Positions 11,331 to 22,877 of a stretch of 64,000 nt of DNA are shown here, in pieces (position 1 is the first letter of the stretch; each line of letters begins with the position of its first letter). The DNA lies in NCBI GenBank assembly GCA_033675265.1, contig JAUJYZ010000990.1:186001-250000 (forward strand), given 5' to 3'. The stretch is from Actinostola sp. cb2023 (lineage: Eukaryota > Cnidaria > Anthozoa > Actiniaria > Actinostolidae). The translations under genes and the position numbers were made by a program. Under the pieces are notes generated by a model. It made no database searches, was not told the origin of the DNA, and saw only the letters and a list, made by a program, of their open reading frames with translations.

Positions 11331-13584
11331 CTCTGGGACAGAGAATATTTCTTGTGATGTGTGATTTTGAGCTTTTTCAGTGGAATTTTTCGTTTGTCGA
11401 AACTTTTTCCCTGCTTCTCTTTTCTTTTCAATGTCGTGTAAACAGTCCGGAAATGGTTTCACTGGGGATTGTTGAAAGCGGCCGAGTTTTGGAAATTTGG
11501 TGTTTTTTGATTTTTGCATCCTCTTGTTCCACTTCTCCTCGACAGGCTTTGGCTTTCTCTTTGCGGGTGGTGGGGAAGGTTTGTGCATTTTTACTTTCTT
11601 CGTCGGTGGTGACGGTTCGTTAAGGCAATTCCGCAAGCGAGATACTTGTGCTTTTGTCGGGCATTTCGAGTTCTGTACAACTCCCTTGTAAAATAGCCGC
11701 TGTCTTCCCAAAGTCATCTGGAGGCGTTTTTTGACATATAGATGGATGGGTATCTTTTTTTCTCCGTTGAAATCCTCTTCCTTCAGAGCCTTTATAGAAT
11801 TTTCCATCTTGCCACTGGTAAGTCTAGTAGGAGCCTCTTTAGAACTTCCAGGAAAAAAGAATGGAATCAGGATTCCGCTCCATAACGGAGCGGTGGGAAG
11901 GTAGTCATGAAGTAAGATTTCACAGAGAGCAGGGTTAAAGAAATAATTTCTTTTGCATGTTGGTTCTTCGCAATTGCTCTCAATGCTCTGCCATATCTTG
12001 CGAAAGTGGTGGGCAAATGGCGAAGAGGGAGAGCTGCGCAGTGCTTTTTCCTCGCTATTCTCTTCAAATGGCGTTGCATCACTTGATTCTTCCTCTATTT
12101 CTTCTACATTTGGTAATTTTGAAGGCAAATCTTCGTCTTGTTTGGGACCATCTAAGGCGTCGATGCCGACTTTAATTTTTCTGTATGCTACGTCAACATC
12201 GTTGTGCATATGTTTGCTGCCAAGAACGGTTAGTAGTGATTTGACAGAATCCGTTAGCTCAGATAAAGAAGATGAGTTTACACAAACAGCAAGAGCATGC
12301 ATAATGAAGGGAATCGCCTTATTTTGTGTGACGTGCTTTTTTACGCGAATGTACAGTCTATGCATTAAATGACTAGTACAAACATGGACAGCTGCCTTTG
12401 TGAGGTCATTATGAGAGGCATTTTTGTTTGTTACACGCCAAGCTCTTTCGAGGAAGTCCGCCAGAGATTCACCATTTAACTCTTTCAGTGCAGCAATGAT
12501 AAAAACAAGGCTGAAATCACTTTCCATGATCGTTGGCGAGGAGACGTTCTTGTGACCAAATATTCGAGCTTCGCAATGGCGGAACCTTGATATAAAGTAC
12601 TGCAGTGAAGACATCGTATGGTCATCAGAAATCATCTCAGCAACCATGATAGGGGGCTGTCCATTAGTAGGATGATCTACAACTAGAAAGTAATTAAGGA
12701 TCCTTTTATCTTTCGCAGGGTTTTTTCTAATGAGAGAACCTGTAGCATCCCAAAATGTGCGTTGAGTACCACAAAGATCGTGCCAAAGACGAATGGCTGC
12801 CTCGTTCCAAAGTAGTACCCTTAATGGTTCCAAATGTACTTCTTGGATGAAGCCAAACAACCTACGTTTTTCAAAATGACTCCTAGATATATTTACTGCT
12901 TCATCGATGTCATTTTTGCACATCTCATCAGAAAGTTTCATAAGTTGTGACCCCACATCTGCAATAGAACTACTATGGCTTCCAGATGGATTTCTTGCCT
13001 CAGTGCGTATTTTTCTTAACGCTGCGATTGACCCAAATCCATCTTGATTGCCAGCAAGAAATGCGGTCGGTGACTGGGTGTTTAATTTCTGATGAAAAAA
13101 GGTTGACGGTTTCACGTTAATCAGTTGCGTCTTGATCTCTTCACGCTTCTCTTTCGATAGTTGTCTTGTTATGACAGAGTCGAGAGGATGTTGGGAAATA
13201 CCTTCGTAACAAACAGAGAACTCACGATCTCGATGTTTTCCATTTTGAATCGTGATATTCGCTTGTACCCCACACTTACAACAAGCTTTCCCTAAAAAGT
13301 AAGGACCATTCCTCTTTTCGGGGTTAGCTTTTATACTTGAAACGGAATGAGCAACTTTGATTTGAAGATTTAAGTTTCTGCGACAGTAGCTCGGTCCAGT
13401 TTCCAGTAAATGCAAACCCTCCAGATCTTCTTGGTCCTGGTCTAATTTTCTGCCACTCTTCCTCTGTAAGGCGAAAAACGGCGTTTTGAAGTGGCGTTTC
13501 AACAACACCGTTATGGGGAACATCGGCTCTTGCGAGTGTAGACAATGTTGTTCTGGAAAGTCCACCAGTATTCGTCTTCATTGG
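11331..13584 (-). CDS. DDE-type transposase of the foldback element (likely one frameshift)
   Basis: A long exon, about 740 codons. The acceptor near 13585 opens a frame (PMKTNTGGLSRTT.., FRLTEEEWQKIRP) that matches the phase of the previous exon but meets a stop at about 13322. The coding signal then continues one frame over (GPYFLGKACCKCGVQ, a CxxC finger), so a single-base frameshift near 13320-13335 is likely. The first ~80 residues of the long open frame are therefore probably not real. Transposase features are FWDATGSL (first Asp), MESDFSLVFIIAALKEL (second Asp) and CTSHLMHRLYIRV (a C-x2-H motif as in MULE transposases), followed by an acidic linker and a basic Pro-rich tail. The 3' end is a consensus donor (CCAGAG|GTAGGT, 11331) leading in phase to the USP exon. 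The family is MULE/NOF-like by context. Confidence 0.75.
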
Positions 13585-13689
13585 CTGAAAAGGACGTCCA
13601 AATAAAGAAATTAACGAAACAATTTTTCTGGAAATTATTCAGTAACAAAATAATATAATTATAATCATATTTTTACTTATAAAAGGTAC

Positions 13690-15514
13690 CTTAGACTCGT
13701 GTAATTCTGTACCCTCTACTGAATAATCATCACAAATGTCTACTTCAGAATCGTACTGTTCTTTTTCGTCTCTTGTCATTTCGTCCGAAGACTCCGCATC
13801 ACTTTCCAGTGGATTTCTTATCTTTCTGGACGGTTTTGAAATAACCTCATCGCTATGACAACTACTAGCACTGTCATCTTCTGAAGAAGTGTGGTGGTTG
13901 CTCTTTTCCTTTTTATGGTAATAACAGAAGTACGATAAACAGAGGACCACTGGTTTGTCAGTTGATCTGTTAAGTCGGTCACCCTCTAAACATTTTTAGA
14001 AAGCGCGAATCTTAACGAGGGCTGAAATTGGCTTTTACATTAAGGTACCAGGGGACCTTTGTGACCACTGTTCACTGAAAGCCGCGTAGCGCTCTAACCA
14101 CTCATCCAACATGTATAAAAGTATACATTTTCTTAAAGCTGAATAATTGCAGATTCTAAATATGCTTGAGATTATTTCCTATTTTGTAAAAACAATTTTG
14201 TTAATGCACATTTTAGAAAATTCGACCGGCCTTGTTCAAAGAGAATTGTGCACGCGGGAATTCAATCGATTTCTAAACGGAAAGTGCCATTGTAATGAGC
14301 ACACTTTGTTCTTAAAAATCATGTCTCCGATTTTTGATACGTTGCCTCGTTTAAAATTTATTTGATGATTTATGTGTTAATCGCTTAAAAACACGTTAAT
14401 GAATCTTGACAGCAAATATCTCCTCAACAAAAGCGTTTACCGAAATTACAATGGCACTTCCCCTTTAAAAATCGATTGAATTCCCGCGTGCACAATTCTC
14501 TTTGAACAAGGCCGGTCGAATTTTCTAAAATGTGCAATAACAAAAAAAAATACAAAATAGGAAATAATCTCCAGATTATTTAGAATCTGCATTTGTTCAG
14601 CTTTAAGAAAATGTATACTTTTATACATGTTGGACGAGTGGTTAGCGCGCTACGCGACTTTCAGTGAACAGTGGTCACGAAGGTCCCCTGGTACCTTAAC
14701 ACATGCATAGAGAAATCCCCATGGGTCTGACTAATTTCGAGCTCTTTTCATCTGAAAATAAGTTCTTACAATCAGATTGGTCGGATTTAATTTTTGGAAA
14801 TACATACCTCACATGCGGATGTCGTTTGCTGACCATCATCGCATTCAACTTCCAGATCGGAACCATTCCTTAAATGAATGATAAAATGAATGAAGGATTG
14901 ATCGGGCTAGTGAATAATATAGATGAATGAATAATAACAAAAGCTTACCCATCGTCTTTCTTTCTGCTTTCACATCTCAATTTCTGAAATCCATCAGTCT
15001 TACCACGACAGGCATCGTAGTCTGAAGGTGTAAATCTCTTGGGTTTCTTCAAAATGAAATGAAATACAAAATATAAATAAATGTAAAATTTGATATCTGC
15101 TGCGGCGGACTGAACAACAAACCTTAATGTTTCGACTTCCTGTTTTCACTATAGGAGTAGTGAAAGTAGTACTCTTCTGAAATCCAGACAATATTGTTAC
15201 TCAAAACATATAACTGGCTTTTATTAGTAAATAAATGACAGTTCTATACATTACCAATCTCGCCTTACCGATCTAAACTTTTCCTGTATGCCCTCCTTGT
15301 TCCTTCGCCAAAAATCGTTCAACGCCTTCACCTCATTTATGGAAACTATTTGCTTTGAAAAATAACTCCTTGCAACACGATTCCAGTACCCATCAATGCT
15401 AGACAAAGACTGTCCGGGCTGAGTTGGACTACCATCTTCACGTTTTAAAACGCTCAAATAGTGATTGCAAATAATGTTGTATGTATTCCTTTTCTGCAAG
15501 TGATGAACATACAT
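13690..15514 (-). CDS. N-terminal exons of the foldback-element gene
   Basis: Small exons upstream of the transposase, minus strand: about 15270-15514 (contains DGYWNRVARSYFSKQI and NDFWRRNKEGIQEKFRS, an SANT/Myb-like aromatic spacing), about 15127-15180, about 14950-15049 (KPKRFTPSDYDACRG..), a short one near 14812-14870, and about 13690-13930 (Ser/Asp/Glu-rich, ending HESK at a donor). Phases fit the transposase exon. The start is uncertain: ATG at 15514, or an acceptor a few codons later. The acidic Ser-rich stretch may be a linker. A DNA-binding N-terminus would be usual for a transposase but is not proven. Confidence 0.5.
14040..14699. mobile_element. Hairpin MITE, near-palindromic ~650 bp, flanked by TTAA
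   Basis: Two arms of about 320 bp are reverse complements: TTAAGGTACCAGGGGACC at left and its mirror at right, including GCGCTCTAACCACTC and ATGTATAAAAGTATACATTT. TTAA lies at both ends, as for piggyBac-type insertion, although it also extends the palindrome. It sits in an intron of the foldback-element gene. Non-coding. Confidence 0.85.
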
Positions 15515-15542
15515 ACATCACGAACATTGCACTCCAAAACTG

Positions 15543-15568
15543 AGGGGGGGGGGGGGGGGGGGGGGGGG
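15543..15568. repeat. Poly-G tract
   Basis: A run of about 26 G. Length may be an assembly artefact. Confidence 0.8.
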
Positions 15569-15997
15569 TACATGCTTGTAAAATGGGGGCCATGCTTTGC
15601 ATCTTTTAGATAATAATAATAATAAATAATAATGGTTGTTCAATAGATAAAACGAATGACTTCATTATTTACTAATAAAGCTATCCATCTATCTATCTTC
15701 ATTGAATCTATTGTTTTAGAAAAGAGATCTAATTCAATTGATTGTCAATTGATACCAATTTACTAACTGATTATCAATCGGTATATCAGCAATTGATAAC
15801 AATTGATACTCACTCAGATTTTTCCCGTTATCAATTGTTATCAATTTCTCCCAATGAAAATTACGATCCTTGTCAGAATTACAGACCCTATTCAAGAAAA
15901 TTTAGGGTGAAATGTATACCCTATCTAAGACCAAAGCCAAAAACCATACCCTATCCAGCGGCGCATACCCGTATAGCAAATATTGGGAGTACCCGTC

Positions 15998-16045
15998 CCC
16001 CCCCCCCCCCCGGGGGGGGGGGGGGGGGGGGGGGAGGGGGAGTGG
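15998..16045. repeat. Poly-C followed by poly-G
   Basis: A C-run passes directly into a G-run, forming a homopolymer hairpin. A plus-strand frame through it (poly-P/poly-G) is an artefact. Confidence 0.8.
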
Positions 16046-16704
16046 GTAAAAGGCCACATTCATAAGCTCAGTAGCTTGAGTTGCATATTATGGTACTATG
16101 CTAAGACTATTGATCACGAAAAATAGTGCATACAGTTTTTAAAACATGTATCAATAACAAAATATGAAACTGACCTTGTATCGAACCATTTCCAGTCATT
16201 ACTAATTGCACGGCGTTATTGATATACCCAGCATATCGCGTCAGTTGTAAATGTTCAGTTGTAAATGTTCAGTAAGGCATGGCTACATGTATATATAGTG
16301 CTTCAGTTTCCGTTTACGTCAATACATGTAATGTAACTATCTATAATATTTGGAAATCACCATCTATCTAGAATATTGTGTAAGATTTATTATATTTCTT
16401 ATCTAGTATGACTACGTAATAGCCACATTCCAACTCTGTCGCAACTTCCGTCGCACACATAGAAATTTATAATGCACTCAAATTGGTTTTGAGTGACCAA
16501 GTCAATTGTTGACTAGCACTTAGTGTGGATGGTAAATTTCGATCGCTACTACAAAAACATGCAATGGACAAAGGAATGCCCTTACATATATTTATTTCAT
16601 TCGTCAATGATTTTTTGTTCGACTGATTAGTGTCCACATTTTAAAATGTATGTATGTCATCACTGATTGTACACATACGACTGGCAGGACGTGAGATAGG
16701 TTCT

Positions 16705-17475
16705 ACAACCAGATTGATTCTGGCAGCAGATTCGCCAGCAGCAGATTCGACCAGCAGCAGATTGGTAGCAGCAGATTCGGATTGACGTCATTTTGACGTC
16801 ACAGATTTCAGAATCTGCTGCTGGCTTGACAGCAGATTCACTGAGCAGGGGTAGGGAAGGGAAGAGCGACAACAAGACAAAAACGCCAGCTCAAACCTTT
16901 TAACCTTTCGATACTGGAGACTCCAAACATAAACAACATAAACAGTGTGGAAGGAGCCTAATAAGTAATTCTAATACGAATTTTAAAACTTGACATCACG
17001 TGTTATGTTTGATTGTCTTTCTTTGAGCATTGATAATTGACATACATTTATTGTGTAATCACACATCCGGTGTTGCGTTACTAGTTGTCTAAGGTCATTC
17101 AAATGCAACCAGGTTTGCTTTCATATGGTTAGCTCAGTTGTCATGTACAAGTTGAATACAGCTATTAGGAAGCCCATCCACATCACATTGAGTTACTTTA
17201 TATATTGTGGCTATTTTGCCTCCGAGGCACTAGTTTGTAATGTTTATCACCCGTTTCCAACGCTGAATCTATTCTTAGCGTTCGTTTGCAGTGCAAACTG
17301 TTAAACAATCATATTCCCTTCCCTACCCCTGCTCAGTGAATCTGCTGTCAAGCCAGCAGCAGATTCTGAAATCTGTGACGTCAAAATGACGTCAATCCCA
17401 ATCTGCTGCTGCCAATCTGCTGCTAGTCGAATCTGCTGCTGGCGAATCTGCTGCCAGAATCAATCTGGTGTTCTA
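16705..17475. mobile_element. Inverted-repeat element rich in CAGCAGATT motifs
   Basis: Arms at about 16705-16862 and 17313-17475 are reverse complements: ACCAGATTGATTCTGGCAGC.., GACGTCATTTTGACGTC.., CTGAGCAGGGGTAGGGAAGG. The arms contain a short tandem GCAGCAGATTCG repeat and a double CRE-like TGACGTCA core. The 450-bp middle shows no gene. Confidence 0.8.
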
Positions 17476-17479
17476 CACC

Positions 17480-17560
17480 AGATTCTACACCTAAAAGTGT
17501 ATTTCTCAGATTCTACACCTAAAAGTGTATTTCTCAGATTCTACACCTAAAAGTGTATGA
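17480..17560 (+). repeat. Short tandem repeat
   Basis: About three copies of AGATTCTACACCTAAAAGTG plus TATTTCTC, abutting the CAGCAGATT element. Confidence 0.85.
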
Positions 17561-17770
17561 TTGTTATCTCGGTGTTCTAGAAAGCCGATGGACGTAAATT
17601 ATTACGCAAAAGAAGGACATAGATTTCTTTAAATTTAAAATTCCTTTATTGTTTGATGCTTGGAACTTTTCATAAGCATACATAAACGAGCTCTTTTGAC
17701 TCAAACTCCAACTGAAATCAGTCACAATTGATTTGTTAAATTCCCCTTTACATCGTTACCGCTACATTTG

Positions 17771-18490
17771 ATGGGTGGCACACCTAGTCACCTATCGGGT
17801 GACAAAGTTCTGTGAATATTGAATAAATATTGATAAAGTTATAACGACTTATATAAAGTTTTAGTCATATGATTGCCAGGTTACTCAGCTATTCAGGTTG
17901 CGATGGCAACACCTACACTTGCGATGGGTGGTACACCTAGTCACCTATCGGGTGACAAAGTTTTGTGAATATTGAATAAATATTGATAAAGTTATAACGA
18001 CTTATATATAGTCATGAGTTGGTAGTTTTAGTCATGTGATTGCCAGGTTACTCAGCTATTCAGGTTGCGATGGCAACACCTGCACTTGCGATGGGTGGCA
18101 CACCTAGTCACCTATCGGGTGACAATGTTCTGTGAATATTGAATAAATATTGATAAAGTTATAACGACTTATATAAAGTTTTACTCATATGATTGCCAGG
18201 CTACTCAGCTATTCAGGTTGCGATGGCAACATCGGCACTTGCGATGGGTGGCACACCTAGTCACCTATCGGGTGACAAAGTTTTGTGAATATTGAATAAA
18301 TATTGATAAAGTTATAACGACTTATATAAAGCCGTTCAGCTTGAAGTTTTAGTCATGTGATTGCCAGGTTACTCAGCTATTCAGGTTGCGATGGCAACAC
18401 CGATACTTGCGATGGGTGGTACACCTAGTCACCCATCGGGTGACAAAGTTTTGTGAATATTGAATAAATATTGATAAAGTTATAGTGACT
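17771..18490 (-). repeat. Right-arm tandem array of the foldback transposon (inverted)
   Basis: It contains four to five inverted copies of the left-arm unit (GATTGCCAGGTTACTCAGCT.. and TCACCTATCGGGTGACAAAG.. repeated), with the same three spacer variants. It is much shorter than the left arm. The inversion makes the element capable of forming a large stem-loop. Confidence 0.95.
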
Positions 18491-18756
18491 TAAACTCTCG
18501 AGTGTTGTTACAAAAACGTCCGAGGAAAGTCGGAAAAAATAATTTCATTAATAACCATATATTTATATCCTGATCGATTATATTTTAGTCAATTTGCTTG
18601 TTACTGTATACATGTAATATACACATAGCAATGCATGAGCTTTTAAAATAGAATTCAGGCTACAACAGACATAATTACAAAAATAAAAAAATCGGTAACC
18701 TGTAACTGGATTTTTGGAATCGGTAACCGGTAACCGGTAACCAACTTCCAATTAGT

Positions 18757-18880
18757 GTTGTAGCTATCAATGGATGACTTTCACCATACGCTGTTTTACA
18801 AATGACGAGGGCTGTTTCGTAGATGCCTTCGGCATCGGCAAATAATTAATCTGCTCGCCACTGACAAAATCACGATATTT
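18757..18880 (-). pseudogene. TPR-repeat coding fragment, upstream half
   Basis: The minus-strand reading includes IYETALVICKTAYGESHPL and runs into the 9-bp duplication at 18757-18765. It resumes at 3332-3190 on the other side of the transposon. The right-hand side degenerates beyond about 18880, so the locus may have been a TPR fragment before the insertion. Confidence 0.8.
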
Positions 18881-19011
18881 TGCTCAACCTCGTCCAATAA
18901 TTGTTTTATCATTCGACTCATTTCTATCAATAAGGAATTTATTGAATATAAACATCAAGAAAAAATATTGTAAAACGAGCTGCCATGTTTACACTGTGAA
19001 TGATCAATTAA

Positions 19012-19100
19012 GTGCGCATGCTCAGACCGTTATTTGCAGCGAACACTGCTTCATCTTCACTGCGCATGCTCAGACCGTTATTTGTACGCAGTTATTTGCA
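19012..19100 (+). repeat. Local direct duplication
   Basis: GCGCATGCTCAGACCGTTAT occurs twice, 48 bp apart. Overlapping small ORFs here have no support. The rest of 18900-19520 shows nothing recognisable. Confidence 0.6.
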
Positions 19101-19534
19101 GGTCTTTCAGCCAATCAGAACTGCGGATAGAATTGAGTCGAATGATAAAAACTATTATCGGTCGGCTGAAAACCTTACAACTGTTCTCTTCTCTTCACCG
19201 TCGGCTGCGTGTATCAACTCACTTCGTTCTAAGTTCTGAAGATCTCTAAACCCTTTGCAGTACTAGTACTGGATTGATAAATCCATATCTCTATGAATTA
19301 TTGGACGTGGTTATTTTGAAAACAAGATGACATAAATTGTGAATTCAGACTCGACCAGTCTCGTATTGATAAATCATGTTGTTAGAGCCTTCGGTGATTA
19401 TCTTAGCGGCCGGCACAGGGCGCATGCGCTGTAGAACCCAATTAGTGATTTGGGGTCAACGACGTTGACGATGACGAACGCTTCTCATTTTTAGAGTCGG
19501 GTCTTCCACAGGAAGCCCAACTAATTAGACCTTT

Positions 19535-19603
19535 TGAAATAAAAATTGAATCACTTACTGGAATATTTATAAATTGCAACACAAGTGATTCAATTTTTAT
19601 TTC
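19535..19603. repeat. Short hairpin
   Basis: GAAATAAAAATTGAATCACT and its complement are separated by 27 bp. It is probably a MITE remnant. Confidence 0.7.
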
Positions 19604-20290
19604 ATTTTACCGACTGGATGACTAATAATATTCACTCTCAAATTAGACCTTTTGTTTTTGATATTTTTTTATTAGGTGGTTATTGTTTCAAACCAATTCT
19701 TGGTTTTCAATCAATCCCTTGAAAATCAAGAGATAAAGACACGGCGGCCATGTTGGTTGAACAAACAATAGACACTAATGAGCAATCTTTTGTTGAAGTT
19801 CAACCAAGATGGCCTCCGTGACGTGTATTGCATGCAAACCAGCAATTGTGAGAGTATAAATATATTTTTTGTCCACCAATATTCATCAGTTAGCTCAGTA
19901 GTATACAGTGTAAAGTGTGTTGTAAGTAAGCTAGAGGTTGTGGATTCGACTGCCGATATGTGTATTTATGAAATATTTTTTCTTCATAAAAACTGGTTGC
20001 GATAGAAACTTTCTAAGTCTATTAATTGACACATTTCGATAAGTTGTAAGGATTGGGAATAATCAGGGTCATGAATATTTAGATTAAGAAATCTCGATCA
20101 CTATGGTTGGAAATGTGATCAAACATATGGGAGTTGGATCACAAGCGTTTGACCGGGTTTCAAGGATCATGCACGTGACAAAATAAAGTTCCCTGATTGG
20201 CTTAAAATCTCAAGAATTATAAATGAATTTGAGAAATTTGTATAAACATACTTTCTTGTTGTCTCTGGCTGCTATGTTAGTTTTAGAATA

Positions 20291-20424
20291 ATAGAGTGCA
20301 AACCGTGAAACAGTACAACTAGTTAGTGCTAAATAGCACCAATGAAACAATGCACCAATGAAACAAAAGACATTGCACTATTTAAAGTTAGTACTGTTTC
20401 ACGGTTTTAGTGTTTGCACTCTAT
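20291..20424. mobile_element. Small hairpin MITE
   Basis: AGAGTGCAAACCGTGAAACA.. at left is mirrored by TGTTTCACGGTTTTAGTGTT.. at right, about 134 bp in total. Non-coding. Confidence 0.65.
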
Positions 20425-20639
20425 AAGAAGTTAGAAAACAAGAAAGAAGTTAGAAAACAAGACAGAGACAAAATTGTTAGTTATGATATGTTAAGTTGAT
20501 ATTTATATGAATTTTATGAAGACTAGTAAAGAAAATTACAGTGAGGACACACTTAACGTTCCTTGTGCTTGAAATAAAGGATTCTGAATATGGGTGAATT
20601 AAACTTAGACACACTGGTTTAATTTTGCATTCACTATAT

Positions 20640-21400
20640 TCATTTATAAAATTCCTTCATTTCATCATCAGCAGGTTTTTGTAGTAGTGAGTTTTGCCCT
20701 GCTTGTCTAGGTTCACAGGACTGAGCTGATGGACTGGATGCACTGCTTGAGGGATGTAAACTATCAATAGCCTTATCTAGCTTAGTTTTAAGTTTCTCGG
20801 CGGATGAAAAATTGATATCTTTAGCCCTTGCATAATCTACTTGTTTCACTGTAGTAGGTAAAAGCCAAGTACATTTTGCCTGTGTGCAGGCAAGTTTTCC
20901 ATTTAATCGTGTCCACACTTCAAGATAAAAAAGTACACTCGCGATATGGGAGCAGCATTCTACCAGTCCGGCCATACATCCAGCACAATGTCCTGAAACA
21001 ACAGTTCCTTCCTTCGTTGTAATAATCCACAACTACACGTGAGGGTCGTTCATCCTTTGAGAATGCCTTACTTTTGCAAGAACGACGTATTTCTCTTGAA
21101 TAATTTGTCCAATAACACTTGTTATGAATCCAGACACCATATGATTGTACGCAAGCAGGCTTCTAAAATTTTTAACTGTTCCTTCGTGTAGAAGCTCATC
21201 TCTAGCACGAGGTACGATAGAATATCACACGCCTCAACTGGAGGAAGGCATTCCGTAGTAAATTTCTGATGCGGAATGACTAATGGGGCGATACCAACCA
21301 CAGATATCTTGTCTTTGTCTATGTATCTCCTCTTTGCGTTATTTTCCATTGATTCGGTATACTTAGACAGCATGAGCTTGGAATCTGATATGTTTGCCAT
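20640..21400 (-). pseudogene. SWIM zinc-finger protein fragment (transposon-associated family), broken
   Basis: The minus strand reads KISVVGIAPLVIPHQKF.. and ACDILSYLVLEMSFYTKEQL, shifts frame by one base near 21172, continues YNHMVSGFITSVIGQIIQEK, hits an in-frame TAG near 21035, then LWIITTKEGTVVSGHCAGC. CAGC..GLVECCSHIASVLF is a CxCx(n)CxH SWIM finger. This N-terminal SWIM region is common in cnidarian proteins that carry a YqaJ-like nuclease domain downstream. No nuclease domain was found before the stop at 20640. With a frameshift and a stop, it is a pseudogene. Confidence 0.75.
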
Positions 21401-21459
21401 TTTGAATTCAAATACTCCAAGATGGCGGCGCCTCGTTTTCGAATTTTTCCGTGGCGTCA

Positions 21460-22870
21460 CGCAAACAGACAGTATTGGCTTCTTCGTGGCACTTGGATAA
21501 ACTATAATCCTGCATTTGTGCTACGCCCGATATACCCACCCTTGCCTTGCCACGCAGTACTGCATCAGTGGATGCCTTCTTTGACCTACACTGTGCATGG
21601 GGCTTTTGATTTTCAATAGCCTACTTTAGGTAAGGGTTGCAAATGGCACATTGAAAATTACTTTGTCCAAGATGTATAAACTGGGGGAATACGTCGCCTT
21701 GGAATGTAATCAGCAGAGAATGACCAACTTTAATGGGTCTGAAGCAGTTTGCAACAAAGAAACGGATTCTGGAATCTTTAAACACATTTTTATTTGCAGA
21801 ATCGACATAAATCTTCTCGCGTTCTTTAGCAAAATCGTCACTTTTTGTAAATATTTCTTTAAGATACAAGGCTGAAATAATTTACAGCCAGGACTCACCT
21901 TTCAGACTAAGAGTTCTTTATCACAACTCCAACCTACAGTATACAACTGTTTATTCAAGATTAATAGATAAATCAGCCTTCTAATTTTAACCCTCCCCCT
22001 ACCACGACTATTAGAACAACATAAATAAGACACATTTTTGAAAAGCATTATAATTGTCATTGACTTTTTAATTACTGGTGGCTCCTAAAGGAACCGTTGT
22101 TTGATGAATGTATTGATATTGATATTGATATCCATTTTTTTTGTAAGCCATGTGCGAACTTGGCACGCAATCTCTGCTGGTTGATCACAATGAGTGCCAG
22201 ATCTGGCAATGTCCATTTGAGATTCAACATCCCAGCAACATGAATTTAGTAAGATCAAATTTACCAGAAAGTATTTGCCGGCTAAGTTCTCGGACAAATG
22301 GCCTAAAAATAGCAGTCTCTTCTATGGGGATGACGACTGTGAACTAAAGACGCATTTGGATTGATAATGTAAGATAATTGATTTGATAATTCAATAGAAA
22401 TACCTTCAATAGAATACCAATAAGTTGTAGCAGAATTGCTTTCTTCCATTTTATGAGATTATGTTCAGTTGAAGGCGTTTAGCTTAGCGTACGTATTAGA
22501 CCGAGATTAGCACCAGATACAAAAGTCACTCGACAAACTGAGGGCTTTCATGTATCTTTATCACTACATTATTAACATCCCTTGATAAAAAAAACCCAGA
22601 GGACCCAGATGTCACTAACCAATGATGCTGCCAGATTATGATTGAAATACAATTGTCCTTTCTGTGCTAACAAGGTCTAACAACTGCAAAAAATAATATT
22701 ATATTTTTCCACATTACGTAACGTTACATTCTATTCTTATTCTTTCAAGACGTTTTGAGAAATAAGATGTTAAGCAAGCCACCAAATGATGGCCCTAAAG
22801 GTGCAGGTGGTGTAAAACCCGAACTGACAACACTGGACACCATTTAGGTGTCCAAGGGATTTCCTCCAGA
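21460..22870. other. No confident gene
   Basis: Short frames only (for example 21621-21869 minus), with no recognised motif. There is a small GATATT run near 22110-22130. Nothing else was recognised in this stretch. Confidence 0.5.
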
Positions 22871-22877
22871 AAGTTCT

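Larger units (their letters stand above)
3333..18756 (-). mobile_element. 15.4-kb foldback-type (MULE/NOF-like) DNA transposon
   Basis: The termini are inverted (ACTAATTGGAAGTTGGTTAC at left, its complement at right) and flanked by a perfect 9-bp direct repeat GTTGTAGCT at 3324-3332 and 18757-18765. Next come GGTTACCGGTTACC telomere-proximal repeats, a ~200-bp inverted segment, and inverted tandem arrays (12 units left, 4 right). A 9-bp duplication is typical of the MULE superfamily. Long arms made of tandem subrepeats are typical of Foldback/FB-NOF elements. The interior is a minus-strand multi-exon gene (15514 down to 5719) for a transposase with USP and Ulp1 protease modules. It hosts three nested MITE-like palindromes. 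A likely frameshift in the transposase suggests this copy may be inactive. The superfamily assignment is inference; the boundaries are directly visible. Confidence 0.88.

Noticed and set aside
11953..12372. 139-codon plus-strand ORF
   Set aside because: Antisense shadow of the transposase exon.
13486..13565. First ~80 codons of the 753-codon transposase ORF as the true N-terminus
   Set aside because: The upstream exon phase and protein-like sequence favour a different frame here, so the ATG at 13565 is probably not used.
15742..16065. 107-codon plus-strand ORF
   Set aside because: Runs through a poly-C/poly-G tract; no motif.
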